Positions 34,210-42,936 of a stretch of 64,000 nt of DNA are shown here, one piece after another (the first letter of the stretch is position 1; each line of letters opens with the position of its first letter). Source of the DNA: Streptomyces sp. NBC_01571 (GTDB lineage Bacteria; Actinomycetota; Actinomycetes; Streptomycetales; Streptomycetaceae); the NCBI RefSeq assembly GCF_026339875.1, contig NZ_JAPEPZ010000001.1, positions 4,836,001 through 4,900,000 of the forward strand, in the 5' to 3' direction. A program made the translations under genes and the position numbers. The notes beneath the pieces were generated by a model. It saw only the letters and a list, made by a program, of their open reading frames with translations, was not told the DNA's origin and searched no databases.

Positions 34210-34782
34210 TCAGCCGCCCGCCCCGGCCAGCGCCCACCGCGCCACCGTCTCGTAGCGCGGCTGCTCCCCCGGGACCCCCGACCTGGGCAGATTGCTGCGT
34301 ACGAGACACAGCTCGCCCGCCGTCCAGGGACACCCGGCGAAGTCGTCCAGGGCGGTGACGTACGCCTCGAAGTCCGCGGCCTGCCTGCTGCGGGCCACCG
34401 TCAGATGCGGGCGGTAGCGGCGGTGCTCGCCCATCGGGACGCCCGCCCTGCGCGCCGCCGCCTCCGCGCGGTCGGCGAGCAGGCGCAGAGTGGTGACGTC
34501 ACCCGACACTCCGGCCCACAGGGCCCGGCCGCCGAAGTGGCCGCCGCCCCGGAGGGCGAGCGGGACGGGCGGCGTACGCCGGGCGGCCCGGGACAGCCGG
34601 TCCGCGAGGGGACCGGTGAGCTCCTCCTCGACCTCGCCGTAGAAGGCGAGCGTGAAGTGCCAGCCCGGACGGCCCGTCCACCGCAGACCGTCCGCGCCCG
34701 GCAGCCGGTGCAACGCGTCCACCGCCGCGCCGAGTTCACGTACCGCTTCCTCGGGTGGCAGCACGGCCGCGAAGAGTCTCAT
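34210..34782 (-). CDS. thpR: RNA 2',3'-cyclic phosphodiesterase (2H family, ThpR/LigT)
   Basis: The 190-residue protein has the two 2H phosphoesterase motifs, HFTLAF (His42-x-Thr) and HLTVARS, at the usual spacing. It begins MRLFAAVLPPEEAVREL as ThpR proteins do. It hydrolyses RNA 2',3'-cyclic phosphate ends. It lies 38 bp downstream of the MFS gene on the same strand and may be co-transcribed with it. Confidence 0.87.
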   Translation of the reverse strand: MRLFAAVLPPEEAVRELGAAVDALHRLPGADGLRWTGRPGWHFTLAFYGEVEEELTGPLADRLSRAARRTPPVPLALRGGGHFGGRALWAGVSGDVTTLRLLADRAEAAARRAGVPMGEHRRYRPHLTVARSRQAADFEAYVTALDDFAGCPWTAGELCLVRSNLPRSGVPGEQPRYETVARWALAGAGG

Positions 34783-34820
34783 GGCCCCACTCTCCCAGGA
34801 TCGGGGGCCACGGTCGCCGG

Positions 34821-36299
34821 TCAGACCGCCGTCGCCAGCCGTTCCTTGGGGACGAAGCGCACTTGCGGATGGCCGCGGTGCCAGCCGACCGACAGGCGCA
34901 GCCCGCCCACGCGGGCCAGGACCAGGCCGACGGCCGTCGCGGCGGCGGCCGAGACCAGACCGCCGAGAGCGAAGCCGACGCGCGGACCGTAGGCGTCGGT
35001 GACCCAGCCGACCAGCGGCGCCCCGAGCGGCGTACCGCCCACGAAGACCATCATGAACAGCGCCATGACACGGCCGCGCATGACGGGGTCGGTGGCCATC
35101 TGGACCGTGGTGTTCGCCGTGACGTTGACCGTCAGGCCGAAGACCCCGATCGGGACCATGAGCAGCGAGAAGAGCCACAGCGACGGCACCACGGCCGCCA
35201 CCGCCTCCAGCAGACCGAAGGCCAGGGCCGCCGCGATCAGCACGCGCAGCCGGGCCGTGCCGCGGCGGGCGGCGAGCAGCGCGCCGGCCACCGAGCCGAC
35301 CGCCATCAGCGTGTTGAAGAGGCTGTACGCGCCGGCGCCCGCGTGGAAGACGTCGTCCGCGTAGGCGGAGAGCCAGACGGGGAAGTTGAAGCCGAAGGTG
35401 CCGATGAAACCGACGAGGACGATCGGCCAGACCAGGTCGGGGCGGCCGGCGACATAGCGGAGGCCTTCGCGGAGCTGCCCCTTGCCGCGGGGCGCCCGCT
35501 CGACCATGTGCAGGTCGCGGGAGCGCATCAGCAGCAGACCCGCGAGGGGGGCCACGAAGGACAGTCCGTTGAACAGGAACGCCCAGCCGGTGCCCACACC
35601 GGTGATCAGCACGCCCGCGACGGCGGGGCCGACGAGGCGGGCCGACTGGAAGTTGGCGGAGTTGAGGCTGACCGCGTTCTGCAGCTGGCCGGGGCCGACC
35701 ATCTCGGAGACGAAGGACTGGCGGGCCGGGTTGTCGACGACCGTGGCGAGGCCGACGGCGAAGGCCGCCAGGTAGACGTGCCAGACCTGGACGTGGCCGG
35801 AGAGGGTCAGGAAGGCGAGCGCGAGCCCGGTGAGGCCCATGGCCGTCTGGGTGGCCAGCAGGGTGGGGCGCTTGGGGAGCCGGTCGACCAGGACGCCGCC
35901 GTACAGCCCGAAGAGCAGCATCGGCAGGAACTGAAGCGCGGTGGTGATACCGACCGCGGCGGAGGATCCGGTGAGGCTCAGCACCAGCCAGTCCTGGGCG
36001 ATGCGCTGCATCCAGGTGCCGGTGTTGGAGACGACCTGGCCCAGGAAGAACAGCCGGTAGTTCCGGATTCTCAGGGAGCTGAACATCGAGGACGACGAGG
36101 CCGCCGAGGGCGACGGTGGTGCCGAGGGCGCCGGGCCGGCCGACGCGGAAGACGGGGAGGTCGCGGCCGCCGAGGAGGCCGGGGCCGAGGGGATCCGGGA
36201 TCCGGGTGTGCGGGACGGGCGGGTGGCACCGTCAGGGGTGGGCGGGGAGTCGTGGGTGGCTGGTGCGGGGGCGGAGTCTGCTCCGGATCCCGTACTCAA
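34821..36299 (-). CDS. MFS transporter with Ser/Pro/Ala-rich N-terminal extension
   Basis: The 492-residue protein has a disordered Ser/Ala/Pro-rich head of about 70 residues, then a 12-helix MFS core starting MFSSLRIRNYRLFFLGQVVS (EntS/MFS_3 branch, with GGVLVDRLPKR after helix 2). The likely start is TTG 36299, because a perfect AGGAGG lies nine bases upstream; the open frame reaches GTG 36329, but that would place the AGGAGG inside the coding region. A MarR gene 87 bp upstream on the same strand suggests a regulator-exporter operon, perhaps for a drug or aromatic acid. Confidence 0.85.
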   Translation of the reverse strand: MSTGSGADSAPAPATHDSPPTPDGATRPSRTPGSRIPSAPASSAAATSPSSASAGPAPSAPPSPSAASSSSMFSSLRIRNYRLFFLGQVVSNTGTWMQRIAQDWLVLSLTGSSAAVGITTALQFLPMLLFGLYGGVLVDRLPKRPTLLATQTAMGLTGLALAFLTLSGHVQVWHVYLAAFAVGLATVVDNPARQSFVSEMVGPGQLQNAVSLNSANFQSARLVGPAVAGVLITGVGTGWAFLFNGLSFVAPLAGLLLMRSRDLHMVERAPRGKGQLREGLRYVAGRPDLVWPIVLVGFIGTFGFNFPVWLSAYADDVFHAGAGAYSLFNTLMAVGSVAGALLAARRGTARLRVLIAAALAFGLLEAVAAVVPSLWLFSLLMVPIGVFGLTVNVTANTTVQMATDPVMRGRVMALFMMVFVGGTPLGAPLVGWVTDAYGPRVGFALGGLVSAAAATAVGLVLARVGGLRLSVGWHRGHPQVRFVPKERLATAV

Positions 36300-36386
36300 A
36301 AGGGCTCGCCTCCTCGGGGGCACGGACAACGGTGTCCAGGGTGAGGGCGTGCCGCCCGGACGTCGGTCGGCACGCCGCGCGGGGCA

Positions 36387-36824
36387 TCAGATCTGCGCGA
36401 GCTTCTCCAGGACGGGAGCGGCCTCGCGGAGCTTCGCCCACTCGTCCTCGTCCAGGGCCTCGACCAGGCCGGCCAGCCACGCGTTCCGCCTGCGGCGGCT
36501 CTCTTCGAGCATCGCCTCGGCCTTGTCGGTCTGCGTGACGACCTTCTGTCGGCGGTCCTCGGGGTGAGGCTCCAGCCTGACCAGGCCCTTGGCTTCCAGC
36601 AGCGCGACGATGCGGGTCATCGAGGGCGGCTGCACATGCTCCTTGCGGGCGAGTTCACCCGGCGTGGCGGAGCCACAGCGGGCCAGGGTGCCGAGCACCG
36701 ACATCTCGGTGGGGCTCAGCGACTCGTCGACCCGCTGGTGCTTGAGTCGACGTGACAGCCGCATCACTGCGGAGCGCAGGGCGTTCACGGCGGCAGCGTC
36801 GTCGCCATGGGTGAGGTCAGGCAT
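36387..36824 (-). CDS. MarR-family transcriptional regulator
   Basis: The 145-residue winged-helix protein has LSPTEMSVLGTLARCGSATP, the recognition helix QPPSMTRIVALLEAKGLV and the wing PEDRRQKVVTQT, the MarR signature. It probably represses itself and the adjacent MFS exporter in response to a small aromatic ligand. TAAGCT ends six bases before the ATG and no ribosome site is seen, so it may be leaderless. A TTTAGC/GCTAAA inverted repeat overlaps the promoter. Confidence 0.9.
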   Translation of the reverse strand: MPDLTHGDDAAAVNALRSAVMRLSRRLKHQRVDESLSPTEMSVLGTLARCGSATPGELARKEHVQPPSMTRIVALLEAKGLVRLEPHPEDRRQKVVTQTDKAEAMLEESRRRRNAWLAGLVEALDEDEWAKLREAAPVLEKLAQI

Positions 36825-36827
36825 GTA

Positions 36828-36855
36828 TTTAGCTTAACTCATTACTCTCGCTAAA
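36828..36855 (-). promoter_or_regulatory. Inverted repeat at the marR promoter, candidate MarR operator
   Basis: tttagc (36828-36833) and gctaaa (36850-36855) flank a 16-nt AT-rich centre directly before the marR start, overlapping the presumed -10 box TAAGCT. A dimeric MarR protein bound here would autorepress. Confidence 0.5.
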
Positions 36856-36898
36856 GAGCATCGGGGTGCCCGTGACACGGACCACTGAATCCCTTGCG

Positions 36899-36914
36899 TC
36901 ACTCATACGAGTGA
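36899..36914. promoter_or_regulatory. Palindrome TCACTC-ATAC-GAGTGA before the RHH gene
   Basis: Six-base arms are perfectly complementary around a 4-nt centre. The site lies 55 bp before the RHH gene's ATG and 75 bp from the divergent marR start. It is a good candidate operator for either regulator. Confidence 0.5.
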
Positions 36915-36968
36915 GTCCCGTGCGGAAAGTGACCCGCTCCGCGGCGAAGTCCGGCGACCCTCGACTCC

Positions 36969-37151
36969 ATGGGGACCAGTGTGCTCAGCCTGCGGATAGA
37001 CGGGGAGCTGCTCGACCGGCTCCGAGACCATGCCGCCAAACGCGGAATGAGCGTCCAGGACTATGTCGTCCGGACGCTCATTCGCGATGACTTCGACGAG
37101 CGGTTCCAGACCGCCGTCGACGAGACGGAGAAGTTCTACGGGGTCACGTGA
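36969..37151 (+). CDS. Small ribbon-helix-helix (CopG/Arc-like) DNA-binding protein
   Basis: The 60-residue protein MGTSVLSLRIDGELLDRLRD starts with the beta strand of an RHH fold (SVLSLRID), followed by helix A (ELLDRLRDHAAKRG) and helix B (SVQDYVVRTLIRDDF), then a short acidic tail. RHH proteins bind DNA as dimers. No toxin partner follows: the next gene is a permease on the opposite strand, so this looks like a stand-alone regulator and not an antitoxin. No ribosome site is visible. Confidence 0.78.
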   Translation: MGTSVLSLRIDGELLDRLRDHAAKRGMSVQDYVVRTLIRDDFDERFQTAVDETEKFYGVT

Positions 37152-37203
37152 GCCCGGGAGACACCGGGAGTCCCCGAGGGACGGGGACGCGTGACCCCGC
37201 CCG

Positions 37204-38655
37204 TCAGGTGAGGCCGAGGGCCGGCATCAGGTAGTAGAAGGCGAACACCGCCGACACCAAGTACATCGCGACCGGGATGTCGCGGCCCCGGCCCGCCGCC
37301 AGGCGCAGCACCACGAAGGTGATGAAGCCCATGCCGATGCCGTTCGTGATCGAGTAGGTGAACGGCATCATCACCATGGTCACGAAGGCCGGGATCGCGA
37401 TCGTGTGGTCGGCCCAGTCGATCTCGCGGACCGAGCCGGACAGGATCAGGAAGCCGACCGCGAGCAGCGCGGGGGTGGCGGCCTGGGACGGGACCATCGT
37501 GGCGATGGGGGTCAGGAAGAGCGCCACGGCGAAGAGCGCGCCGGTGACGACGTTCGCGAAACCGGTGCGCGCGCCCTCGCCGACGCCCGCCGTGGACTCC
37601 ACGAAGCAGGTGGTGGCCGAGGAGGAGCTGGCGCCGCCCGCGGCGACCGCGATGCCGTCGACGAAGAGGACCTTGTTGATGCCGGGCATGTTGCCCTGCG
37701 CGTCGGTCAGCTTGGCCTCGTCGCTGACGCCCATGATCGTGCCCATCGCGTCGAAGAAGCACGACAGCAGCACGGTGAAGACGAAGAGGATGCCCGTCAG
37801 CACGCCGACCTTGTCGAAACCGCCGAAGAGGCTGACCTTGCCGACGAGCCCGAAGTCCGGGGTGGCGACCGGGTTGCCCGGCCACTTCGGGGTGGTCAGC
37901 CCCCAGGACGGGATCGTGGCGACGGCGTTGACGATCACCGCGAGCACCGTCATGGTGACGATCGAGATGAGGATCGCGCCCGGCACCTTGCGCACGATCA
38001 GCGCGAGGGTGAGCAGTGTGCCGAGGACGAAGACCAGGACCGGCCAGCCGTTGAGGTGACCGTCGGAGCCGAGCTGCAGCGGCACGGTGGTCTGGGCGAC
38101 GTCCGGGATGCGGGAGACGAAGCCGGAGTCGACCAGGCCGATCAGCATGATGAACAGGCCGATACCGATCGAGATGCCCTTGCGCAGCCCCAGCGGCACG
38201 GCGTTCATGACGCGCTCGCGCAGCCCGGTGGCGACCAGCAGCATCACGATGAAGCCGGCCAGCACGACCATGCCCATGGCGTCCGGCCAGGACATCCGCG
38301 GGGCGAGCTGGAGCGCGACGACCGTGTTCACACCGAGGCCGGCCGCCAGCGCGATCGGCACGTTGCCGATGACGCCCATGAGGAGGGTGGTGAAGGCCGC
38401 GGTCAGGGCGGTCGCGGTGACCAGCTGGCCGTTGTCCAGGTGGTGCCCGTACATGTCCTTCGCGCTGCCCAGGATGATCGGGTTCAGCACGATGATGTAG
38501 GCCATCGCGAAGAAGGTGGCGAGACCGCCGCGGATCTCGCGCGGGACGCTGGAACCGCGTTCGGAGATCTTGAAGTAGCGGTCGAGGGCGTTCCGCGCGG
38601 GCCGGGACTCCGGCTCCTGCGGGGCGGGGGCCTTGGTGGCGGCCGAGGTGGACAT
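37204..38655 (-). CDS. NCS2-family purine permease (AzgA-like)
   Basis: The 483-residue protein starts MSTSAATKAPAPQEPESRPA, then NALDRYFKISERGSSVPREI and the membrane-core segments TFFAMAYIIVLNPIIL, AAGLGVNTVVALQL, GLRKGISIGIGLFIMLIGLV, DAMGTIMGVSDEA and FVESTAGVGEGARTGF. It has the 14-helix AzgA pattern and should import adenine, guanine or hypoxanthine with protons. GAGGA lies about seven bases before ATG 38655. The 242-bp region upstream holds a hairpin that might regulate it. Confidence 0.9.
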   Translation of the reverse strand: MSTSAATKAPAPQEPESRPARNALDRYFKISERGSSVPREIRGGLATFFAMAYIIVLNPIILGSAKDMYGHHLDNGQLVTATALTAAFTTLLMGVIGNVPIALAAGLGVNTVVALQLAPRMSWPDAMGMVVLAGFIVMLLVATGLRERVMNAVPLGLRKGISIGIGLFIMLIGLVDSGFVSRIPDVAQTTVPLQLGSDGHLNGWPVLVFVLGTLLTLALIVRKVPGAILISIVTMTVLAVIVNAVATIPSWGLTTPKWPGNPVATPDFGLVGKVSLFGGFDKVGVLTGILFVFTVLLSCFFDAMGTIMGVSDEAKLTDAQGNMPGINKVLFVDGIAVAAGGASSSSATTCFVESTAGVGEGARTGFANVVTGALFAVALFLTPIATMVPSQAATPALLAVGFLILSGSVREIDWADHTIAIPAFVTMVMMPFTYSITNGIGMGFITFVVLRLAAGRGRDIPVAMYLVSAVFAFYYLMPALGLT

Positions 38656-38721
38656 GCGGGTCCTCAAGCGTGCGGGGGGGGACGGGGAACATGATCGAGT
38701 CCGGCCGGCGGTCGATCGCCC

Positions 38722-38751
38722 ACCAACGGGATCCCCGGTCACTGTTGGTGT
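38722..38751 (-). promoter_or_regulatory. Hairpin in the purine permease leader
   Basis: caccaac (38722-38728) pairs with gttggtg (38745-38751) around a centre containing the palindrome gggatccc. It lies about 70-95 nt upstream of the permease start. I compared it with the purine riboswitch core from memory and saw no match. A role as operator or attenuator is possible. Confidence 0.35.
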
Positions 38752-38897
38752 TTCCTACGAATACAACTGGCCAGACTCGGACTGTTTCAGTATGAACATA
38801 TGAATCGGAAATGGCTATCTCCGCGCGTAGACCGTTGAGGGACACCGGGAACACGGGTGCGAGCATCGGCCGGTCCGCGGCCTCGTAAGCTGTGCCC

Positions 38898-39176
38898 ATG
38901 GCGAAGTGGACCCCCAAGCACGAGGCGCCGGAGCCCCTGGAGGGGCCCGTCGTCGCCACCATCACGGGCGGCACGATCCTCTGGTTCGTCCTCTTCCTGG
39001 TGCAGCTGCCGTTCTACGGCTGGTACGACGATCACGGGCACACCTGGTGGGTGTGGACCTGCCTGGCCGGCGCGGGCCTCGGCCTGATCGGCATCTGGTA
39101 CGTCCGCAGGCGCGACGCCGCCATCAAACGGGCCGCGGCGGCCGGTACCGCGCCGTCGTCCACCGCCGCGGAGTAA
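38898..39176 (+). CDS. DUF2530 small membrane protein
   Basis: The 92-residue protein MAKWTPKHEAPEPLEGPVVA has two membrane helices (TGGTILWFVLFLVQLPFYGW and WVWTCLAGAGLGLIGIWYV) and a basic cytoplasmic tail RRRDAAIKRAAAAG. It matches the actinobacterial DUF2530 pattern. Function unknown. TAAGCT at 38886-38891 ends six bases before the ATG with no ribosome site, suggesting a leaderless message. A GTG two codons upstream is an unlikely alternative. Confidence 0.82.
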   Translation: MAKWTPKHEAPEPLEGPVVATITGGTILWFVLFLVQLPFYGWYDDHGHTWWVWTCLAGAGLGLIGIWYVRRRDAAIKRAAAAGTAPSSTAAE

Positions 39177-39318
39177 GCGGCTCCGCCCAGCGTCCTCCGC
39201 CCTGCGGCCTCCAGACTCCGACCACGGCATCACGGCCCGCCGCCCCCCGTCCTCCCCTGGTCGGATCTTCGGGGCACTCGGCAGGTGAAGCCCCCCTTCC
39301 GCACGTACCGTCGAATGC

Positions 39319-41718
39319 ATGACGCACATCGACGCGGGCGCGGAACTGGATCCGGTGCACCCCGTGCCTCTCCCCGCCCCCGGGCGGGCCAAGGGGCTGT
39401 CCGCCGCCGAAGTGGCCGAAAGGGTGGCGCGCGGCGAGGTGAACGACGTCCCGGTGCGCAGCAGCCGCTCACTGGGCGAGATCGTCCGCGCGAACGTCTT
39501 CACCCGGTTCAACGCGATCATCGGTGTGCTCTGGCTGATCATGCTGACCGTGGCTCCGTTCCAGGACAGCCTGTTCGGGTACGTGATCATCGCCAACACC
39601 GGGATCGGCATCATCCAGGAGTGGCGGGCCAAGAAGACCCTGGACTCGCTCGCGGTGATCGGCGAGGCGAAGCCGACGGTGCGCAGGGACGGGGTCGCCG
39701 CCGAGGTCAGCACCTCGCGGATCGTGCTCGGGGACGTGATCGAGATCGGCCCCGGGGACAAGATCGTCGTCGACGGCGCCTGTGTGGAGGCCGACGGCCT
39801 GGAGATCGACGAGTCGCTGCTCACGGGTGAGGCCGACCCCGTGATCAAACGCCGCGGCGACAAGGTGATGTCGGGCAGCTTCGTGGTGGCGGGCGGCGGC
39901 GCGTTCACCGCGACGAAGGTGGGCCGGGAGGCGTACGCGGCACAGCTCGCCGAGGAGGCGTCGCGGTTCACGCTCGTCCACTCCGAGCTGCGCAGCGGTA
40001 TCTCCACGATCCTCAAGTACGTGACGTGGATGATGATCCCGACCGCGATCGGTCTGGTCATCAGCCAGCTCGTGGTCAAGCAGCACGGCTTCAAGGACTC
40101 CGTCGCGCGGACGGTCGGCGGGATCGTGCCGATGGTCCCCGAGGGCCTCGTCCTCCTCACCTCCGTCGCCTTCGCGATCGGCGTCATCCGGCTCGGCCGG
40201 AAACAGTGCCTCGTGCAGGAACTTCCGGCCATCGAGGGCCTCGCCCGCATCGACACCGTCTGTCTCGACAAGACCGGCACCCTCACCGAGGGCGGCATGG
40301 ACGTCACCGAGCTGCGGTCGCTGGGAGGTGCCGACGAGTCGTACGTACGCAAGGTCCTCGGCGCGCTCGGCGAGTCCGACCCGCGGCCGAACCCCTCCCT
40401 CCAGGCGATCATCGCCGCCTACCCGGACAGCGAGGACTGGCGCTGCGTCGAGTCGCTGCCCTTCTCCTCCGCCCGCAAGTACAGCGGGGCGTCGTTCAGC
40501 GAGGGCAACGGCGAGTCCGGTACGTGGCTGCTCGGCGCCCCCGACGTGCTGCTGCCCGCCGGGGACCCGGCGCTCGCCGAGACCGATCGGCTGAACGAGG
40601 AGGGGCTGCGGGTCCTGCTGCTCAGCCGGGCCACCCGGGACCTCGACGATCCCGAGGTCAAGAAGGGCGCCCGGCCGACCGCGCTGGTCGTACTGGAGCA
40701 GCGGCTGCGCCCGGACGCGGCGGACATCCTGCGCTACTTCGCCGAGCAGGACGTCCGGGCGAAGGTCATCTCCGGCGACAACGCGGTCTCGGTCGGCGCG
40801 GTGGCCGGGAAGCTCGGTCTGAGCGGCGAGGTCGTGGACGCGCGCCGGCTTCCCGACGAGCGGGAGGAGATGGCGAAGTCACTGGACAAGGGCACGGTGT
40901 TCGGGCGCGTCACCCCGCAGCAGAAGCGCGACATGGTGGGCGCGCTGCAGTCGCGCGGCCACACGGTGGCGATGACGGGCGACGGCGTGAACGACGTCCT
41001 GGCCCTCAAGGACGCCGACATCGGCGTGTCCATGGGGTCGGGTTCGGAGGCGACCCGGGCGGTCGCCCAGATCGTGCTGCTCAACAACAGCTTCTCGACG
41101 CTGCCCTCGGTGGTGGCGGAGGGCCGCCGGGTCATCGGCAACATCACCCGGGTCGCGACCCTGTTCCTGGTGAAGACCGTCTACTCCGTGCTGCTGGCGG
41201 TGCTGGTGGTGTGCTGGCGGGTCGAATACCCCTTCCTGCCCCGGCACCTGACCCTGCTGTCCACTCTGACGATCGGCATCCCGGCGTTCTTCCTCGCGCT
41301 CGCCCCCAACACGGAGCGGGCGAGACCGCACTTCGTACGGCGGGTCATGCGCTACTCGATCCCCGGCGGTGTAGTCGCCGGGGTCGCCACCTTCGTGACC
41401 TATCTGGTGGCGCGTCACCACTACACCGGGCCCGACCAGTTGAACGCGGAGACCAGCGCCGCGACGCTGACGCTGTTCCTGATCTCGATGTGGGTACTGG
41501 CGATCATCGCCCGGCCGTACACCTGGTGGCGGATCGTCCTGGTGGCCTCGATGGGGCTGGCGTTCCTGGTGGTGCTCGTGGTGCCCGCGTTGCAGCACTT
41601 CTTCGCGCTGAAGCTCGTCGGTGCGCAGATGCCGTGGATCGCGGTGGGCATCGCCGCGGTGGCGGCGGCCGCCCTGGAGTTCCTGTGGCGATGGGTGGAC
41701 CGCCGCATTCCCGCGTGA
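39319..41718 (+). CDS. P-type cation ATPase, CtpE-like (probable Ca2+ transporter)
   Basis: The 799-residue protein has the P-type ATPase actuator motif SLLTGEADP, the membrane motif VPMVPEGLVLLTS, the phosphorylation site CLDKTGT (Asp317), and the hinge motif TGDGVNDVLALKDADIG. Length and sequence follow Mycobacterium tuberculosis CtpE from end to end (NVFTRFNAIIGVL, QCLVQELPAIEGLAR, PNTERARPHFVRRVM). CtpE was reported as a calcium-uptake ATPase, so calcium is the best guess. TACCGT (39306-39311) lies seven bases before the ATG, suggesting a leaderless message. Confidence 0.9.
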   Translation: MTHIDAGAELDPVHPVPLPAPGRAKGLSAAEVAERVARGEVNDVPVRSSRSLGEIVRANVFTRFNAIIGVLWLIMLTVAPFQDSLFGYVIIANTGIGIIQEWRAKKTLDSLAVIGEAKPTVRRDGVAAEVSTSRIVLGDVIEIGPGDKIVVDGACVEADGLEIDESLLTGEADPVIKRRGDKVMSGSFVVAGGGAFTATKVGREAYAAQLAEEASRFTLVHSELRSGISTILKYVTWMMIPTAIGLVISQLVVKQHGFKDSVARTVGGIVPMVPEGLVLLTSVAFAIGVIRLGRKQCLVQELPAIEGLARIDTVCLDKTGTLTEGGMDVTELRSLGGADESYVRKVLGALGESDPRPNPSLQAIIAAYPDSEDWRCVESLPFSSARKYSGASFSEGNGESGTWLLGAPDVLLPAGDPALAETDRLNEEGLRVLLLSRATRDLDDPEVKKGARPTALVVLEQRLRPDAADILRYFAEQDVRAKVISGDNAVSVGAVAGKLGLSGEVVDARRLPDEREEMAKSLDKGTVFGRVTPQQKRDMVGALQSRGHTVAMTGDGVNDVLALKDADIGVSMGSGSEATRAVAQIVLLNNSFSTLPSVVAEGRRVIGNITRVATLFLVKTVYSVLLAVLVVCWRVEYPFLPRHLTLLSTLTIGIPAFFLALAPNTERARPHFVRRVMRYSIPGGVVAGVATFVTYLVARHHYTGPDQLNAETSAATLTLFLISMWVLAIIARPYTWWRIVLVASMGLAFLVVLVVPALQHFFALKLVGAQMPWIAVGIAAVAAAALEFLWRWVDRRIPA

Positions 41719-41725
41719 ACGGCGC

Positions 41726-41758
41726 GGTCCCCGCGCCCCTGGAGGGGGCACGGGGACC
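41726..41758 (+). terminator. Terminator hairpin after the P-type ATPase
   Basis: ggtccccg (41726-41733) pairs with cggggacc (41751-41758), and the interior gcccct/aggggg extends the stem. It begins eight nt after the ATPase stop and can also terminate the converging secreted-protein gene. Confidence 0.75.
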
Positions 41759-41807
41759 GTACGACAGCGGGTCGGCGGCCGCCGCCCGGCGTCACGCCGG
41801 AGACGGA

Positions 41808-42704
41808 CTAGCGGACGTCGACGTAGTCGCCCGTGGCCTTGACGGCCGGGGTGGTCGAGGTGCCCGCGAAGCTGTAGCGGTAGTAACCGTCGACGGACGC
41901 CTTGGTGGTCGTCTTCAGGTTGCCGGTGCCGTCCGTCTTGACGGTCTTGACCGTGGTGTACGTGGTGCTGTTCTTCTTGCGGAACTGCAGCTGGACGGAC
42001 TGGCCGGTGTAGCCCGCGTACTTGTTCGTCTCCCAGTTGGCGCGGGACAGCTTGCCCGTGACCGTGAGGGTCTTGCCCTTCGTCACCGGCTCCGGGGCGG
42101 CGTTGACCGTCAGCTTGGAGTAGCGCTGGACGTTGACGGTGCCGAGGCCGCCCTGGACGGCCATGCCCTCGATCGTCTGACCGCTGGTCTCGATGGCGAG
42201 GCCGGCCGCCTTCCAGGAACCCGCCTCGGAGTTCAGCAGGTCACCCTCGGCCGGGCGGATGTCGATGACGGCCTTGCAGCTGGCGGAGGTCGCCGAGGTG
42301 GCGGTGCAGCTGCCCGGTTCGTCGCCGAAGAGGAAGCTGGAGGGCTCCTCCACCGAACCGCGGTACAGGAACGGGCCGGCCTGGAAGTCCGGGGAGGTGA
42401 TGTCGACGTCGGCGCCGTGCTTGAGCGTGTACGTGACGGGGACGACGACGTGGTTGGTGATACCGACGGCGATGGCCTTGCCGTTGTTCACCTTCATGCC
42501 GGAGAAGGTGACATCGATGGGCGCCGGGTCCGCGGTCGTCGCGGTGAACGCGGCCCTGCCGGACCCGGAGTGCGCAGCTCCCAGGACCTTGGCGACGTCC
42601 GCACGGTAGGAGGAGCCGGAGTCGGCGGCGTGCGCGGCCGGCACGACGAACGCGGAGAGGGCCAGGGCGCCGGTAGCGGCAGCCACAGTGGCTCGAATGC
42701 GCAT
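41808..42704 (-). CDS. Secreted protein of unknown function with C-terminal Ig-like region
   Basis: The 298-residue precursor has a clear signal peptide (MRIRATVAAATGALALSAFV, cleavage after AHA at 26). The middle part is beta-rich with a CTATSATSASC cysteine pair that could form a disulfide. The C-terminal 100 residues (LTVNAAPEPVTKGKTLTVTG, VQLQFRKKNSTTYTTVKTVK, GYYRYSFAGTSTTPAVKA) look like an Ig-like bacterial surface domain. It lacks a sortase motif or anchor, so it is probably released. The 232-bp upstream region holds its promoter and a gggcccc/ggggccc inverted pair. Function unknown. Confidence 0.75.
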   Translation of the reverse strand: MRIRATVAAATGALALSAFVVPAAHAADSGSSYRADVAKVLGAAHSGSGRAAFTATTADPAPIDVTFSGMKVNNGKAIAVGITNHVVVPVTYTLKHGADVDITSPDFQAGPFLYRGSVEEPSSFLFGDEPGSCTATSATSASCKAVIDIRPAEGDLLNSEAGSWKAAGLAIETSGQTIEGMAVQGGLGTVNVQRYSKLTVNAAPEPVTKGKTLTVTGKLSRANWETNKYAGYTGQSVQLQFRKKNSTTYTTVKTVKTDGTGNLKTTTKASVDGYYRYSFAGTSTTPAVKATGDYVDVR

Positions 42705-42936
42705 GCGATCCCCAAGTGGAGAAAGGGGCCCCTACGGTGGTCGTTCCTCGCGGCTCGTCGTCACTCGGGGCCCAAGTGATGTGGAGTCTCTTGACTCGGA
42801 AGATCAGATCCGTGACAGGAGTGAATGGTTGTACGCGTGGTGAGGATTTTGTGCGTACATGACCAAGGCCGCATCGAGCGGCCCCGCCGGGCCGGTACGG
42901 ACGGTCGCCGCGCACCGTCCGCACCGGCCGCCCGCC

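Noticed and set aside
36969..37151. Antitoxin of a toxin-antitoxin pair
   Set aside because: The RHH protein has no adjacent toxin-sized gene; the next gene is a permease on the other strand.
38722..38751. Purine riboswitch before the purine permease
   Set aside because: The leader hairpin lacks the conserved purine riboswitch junction sequences, and such riboswitches are rare in actinobacteria. It is kept only as a hairpin.
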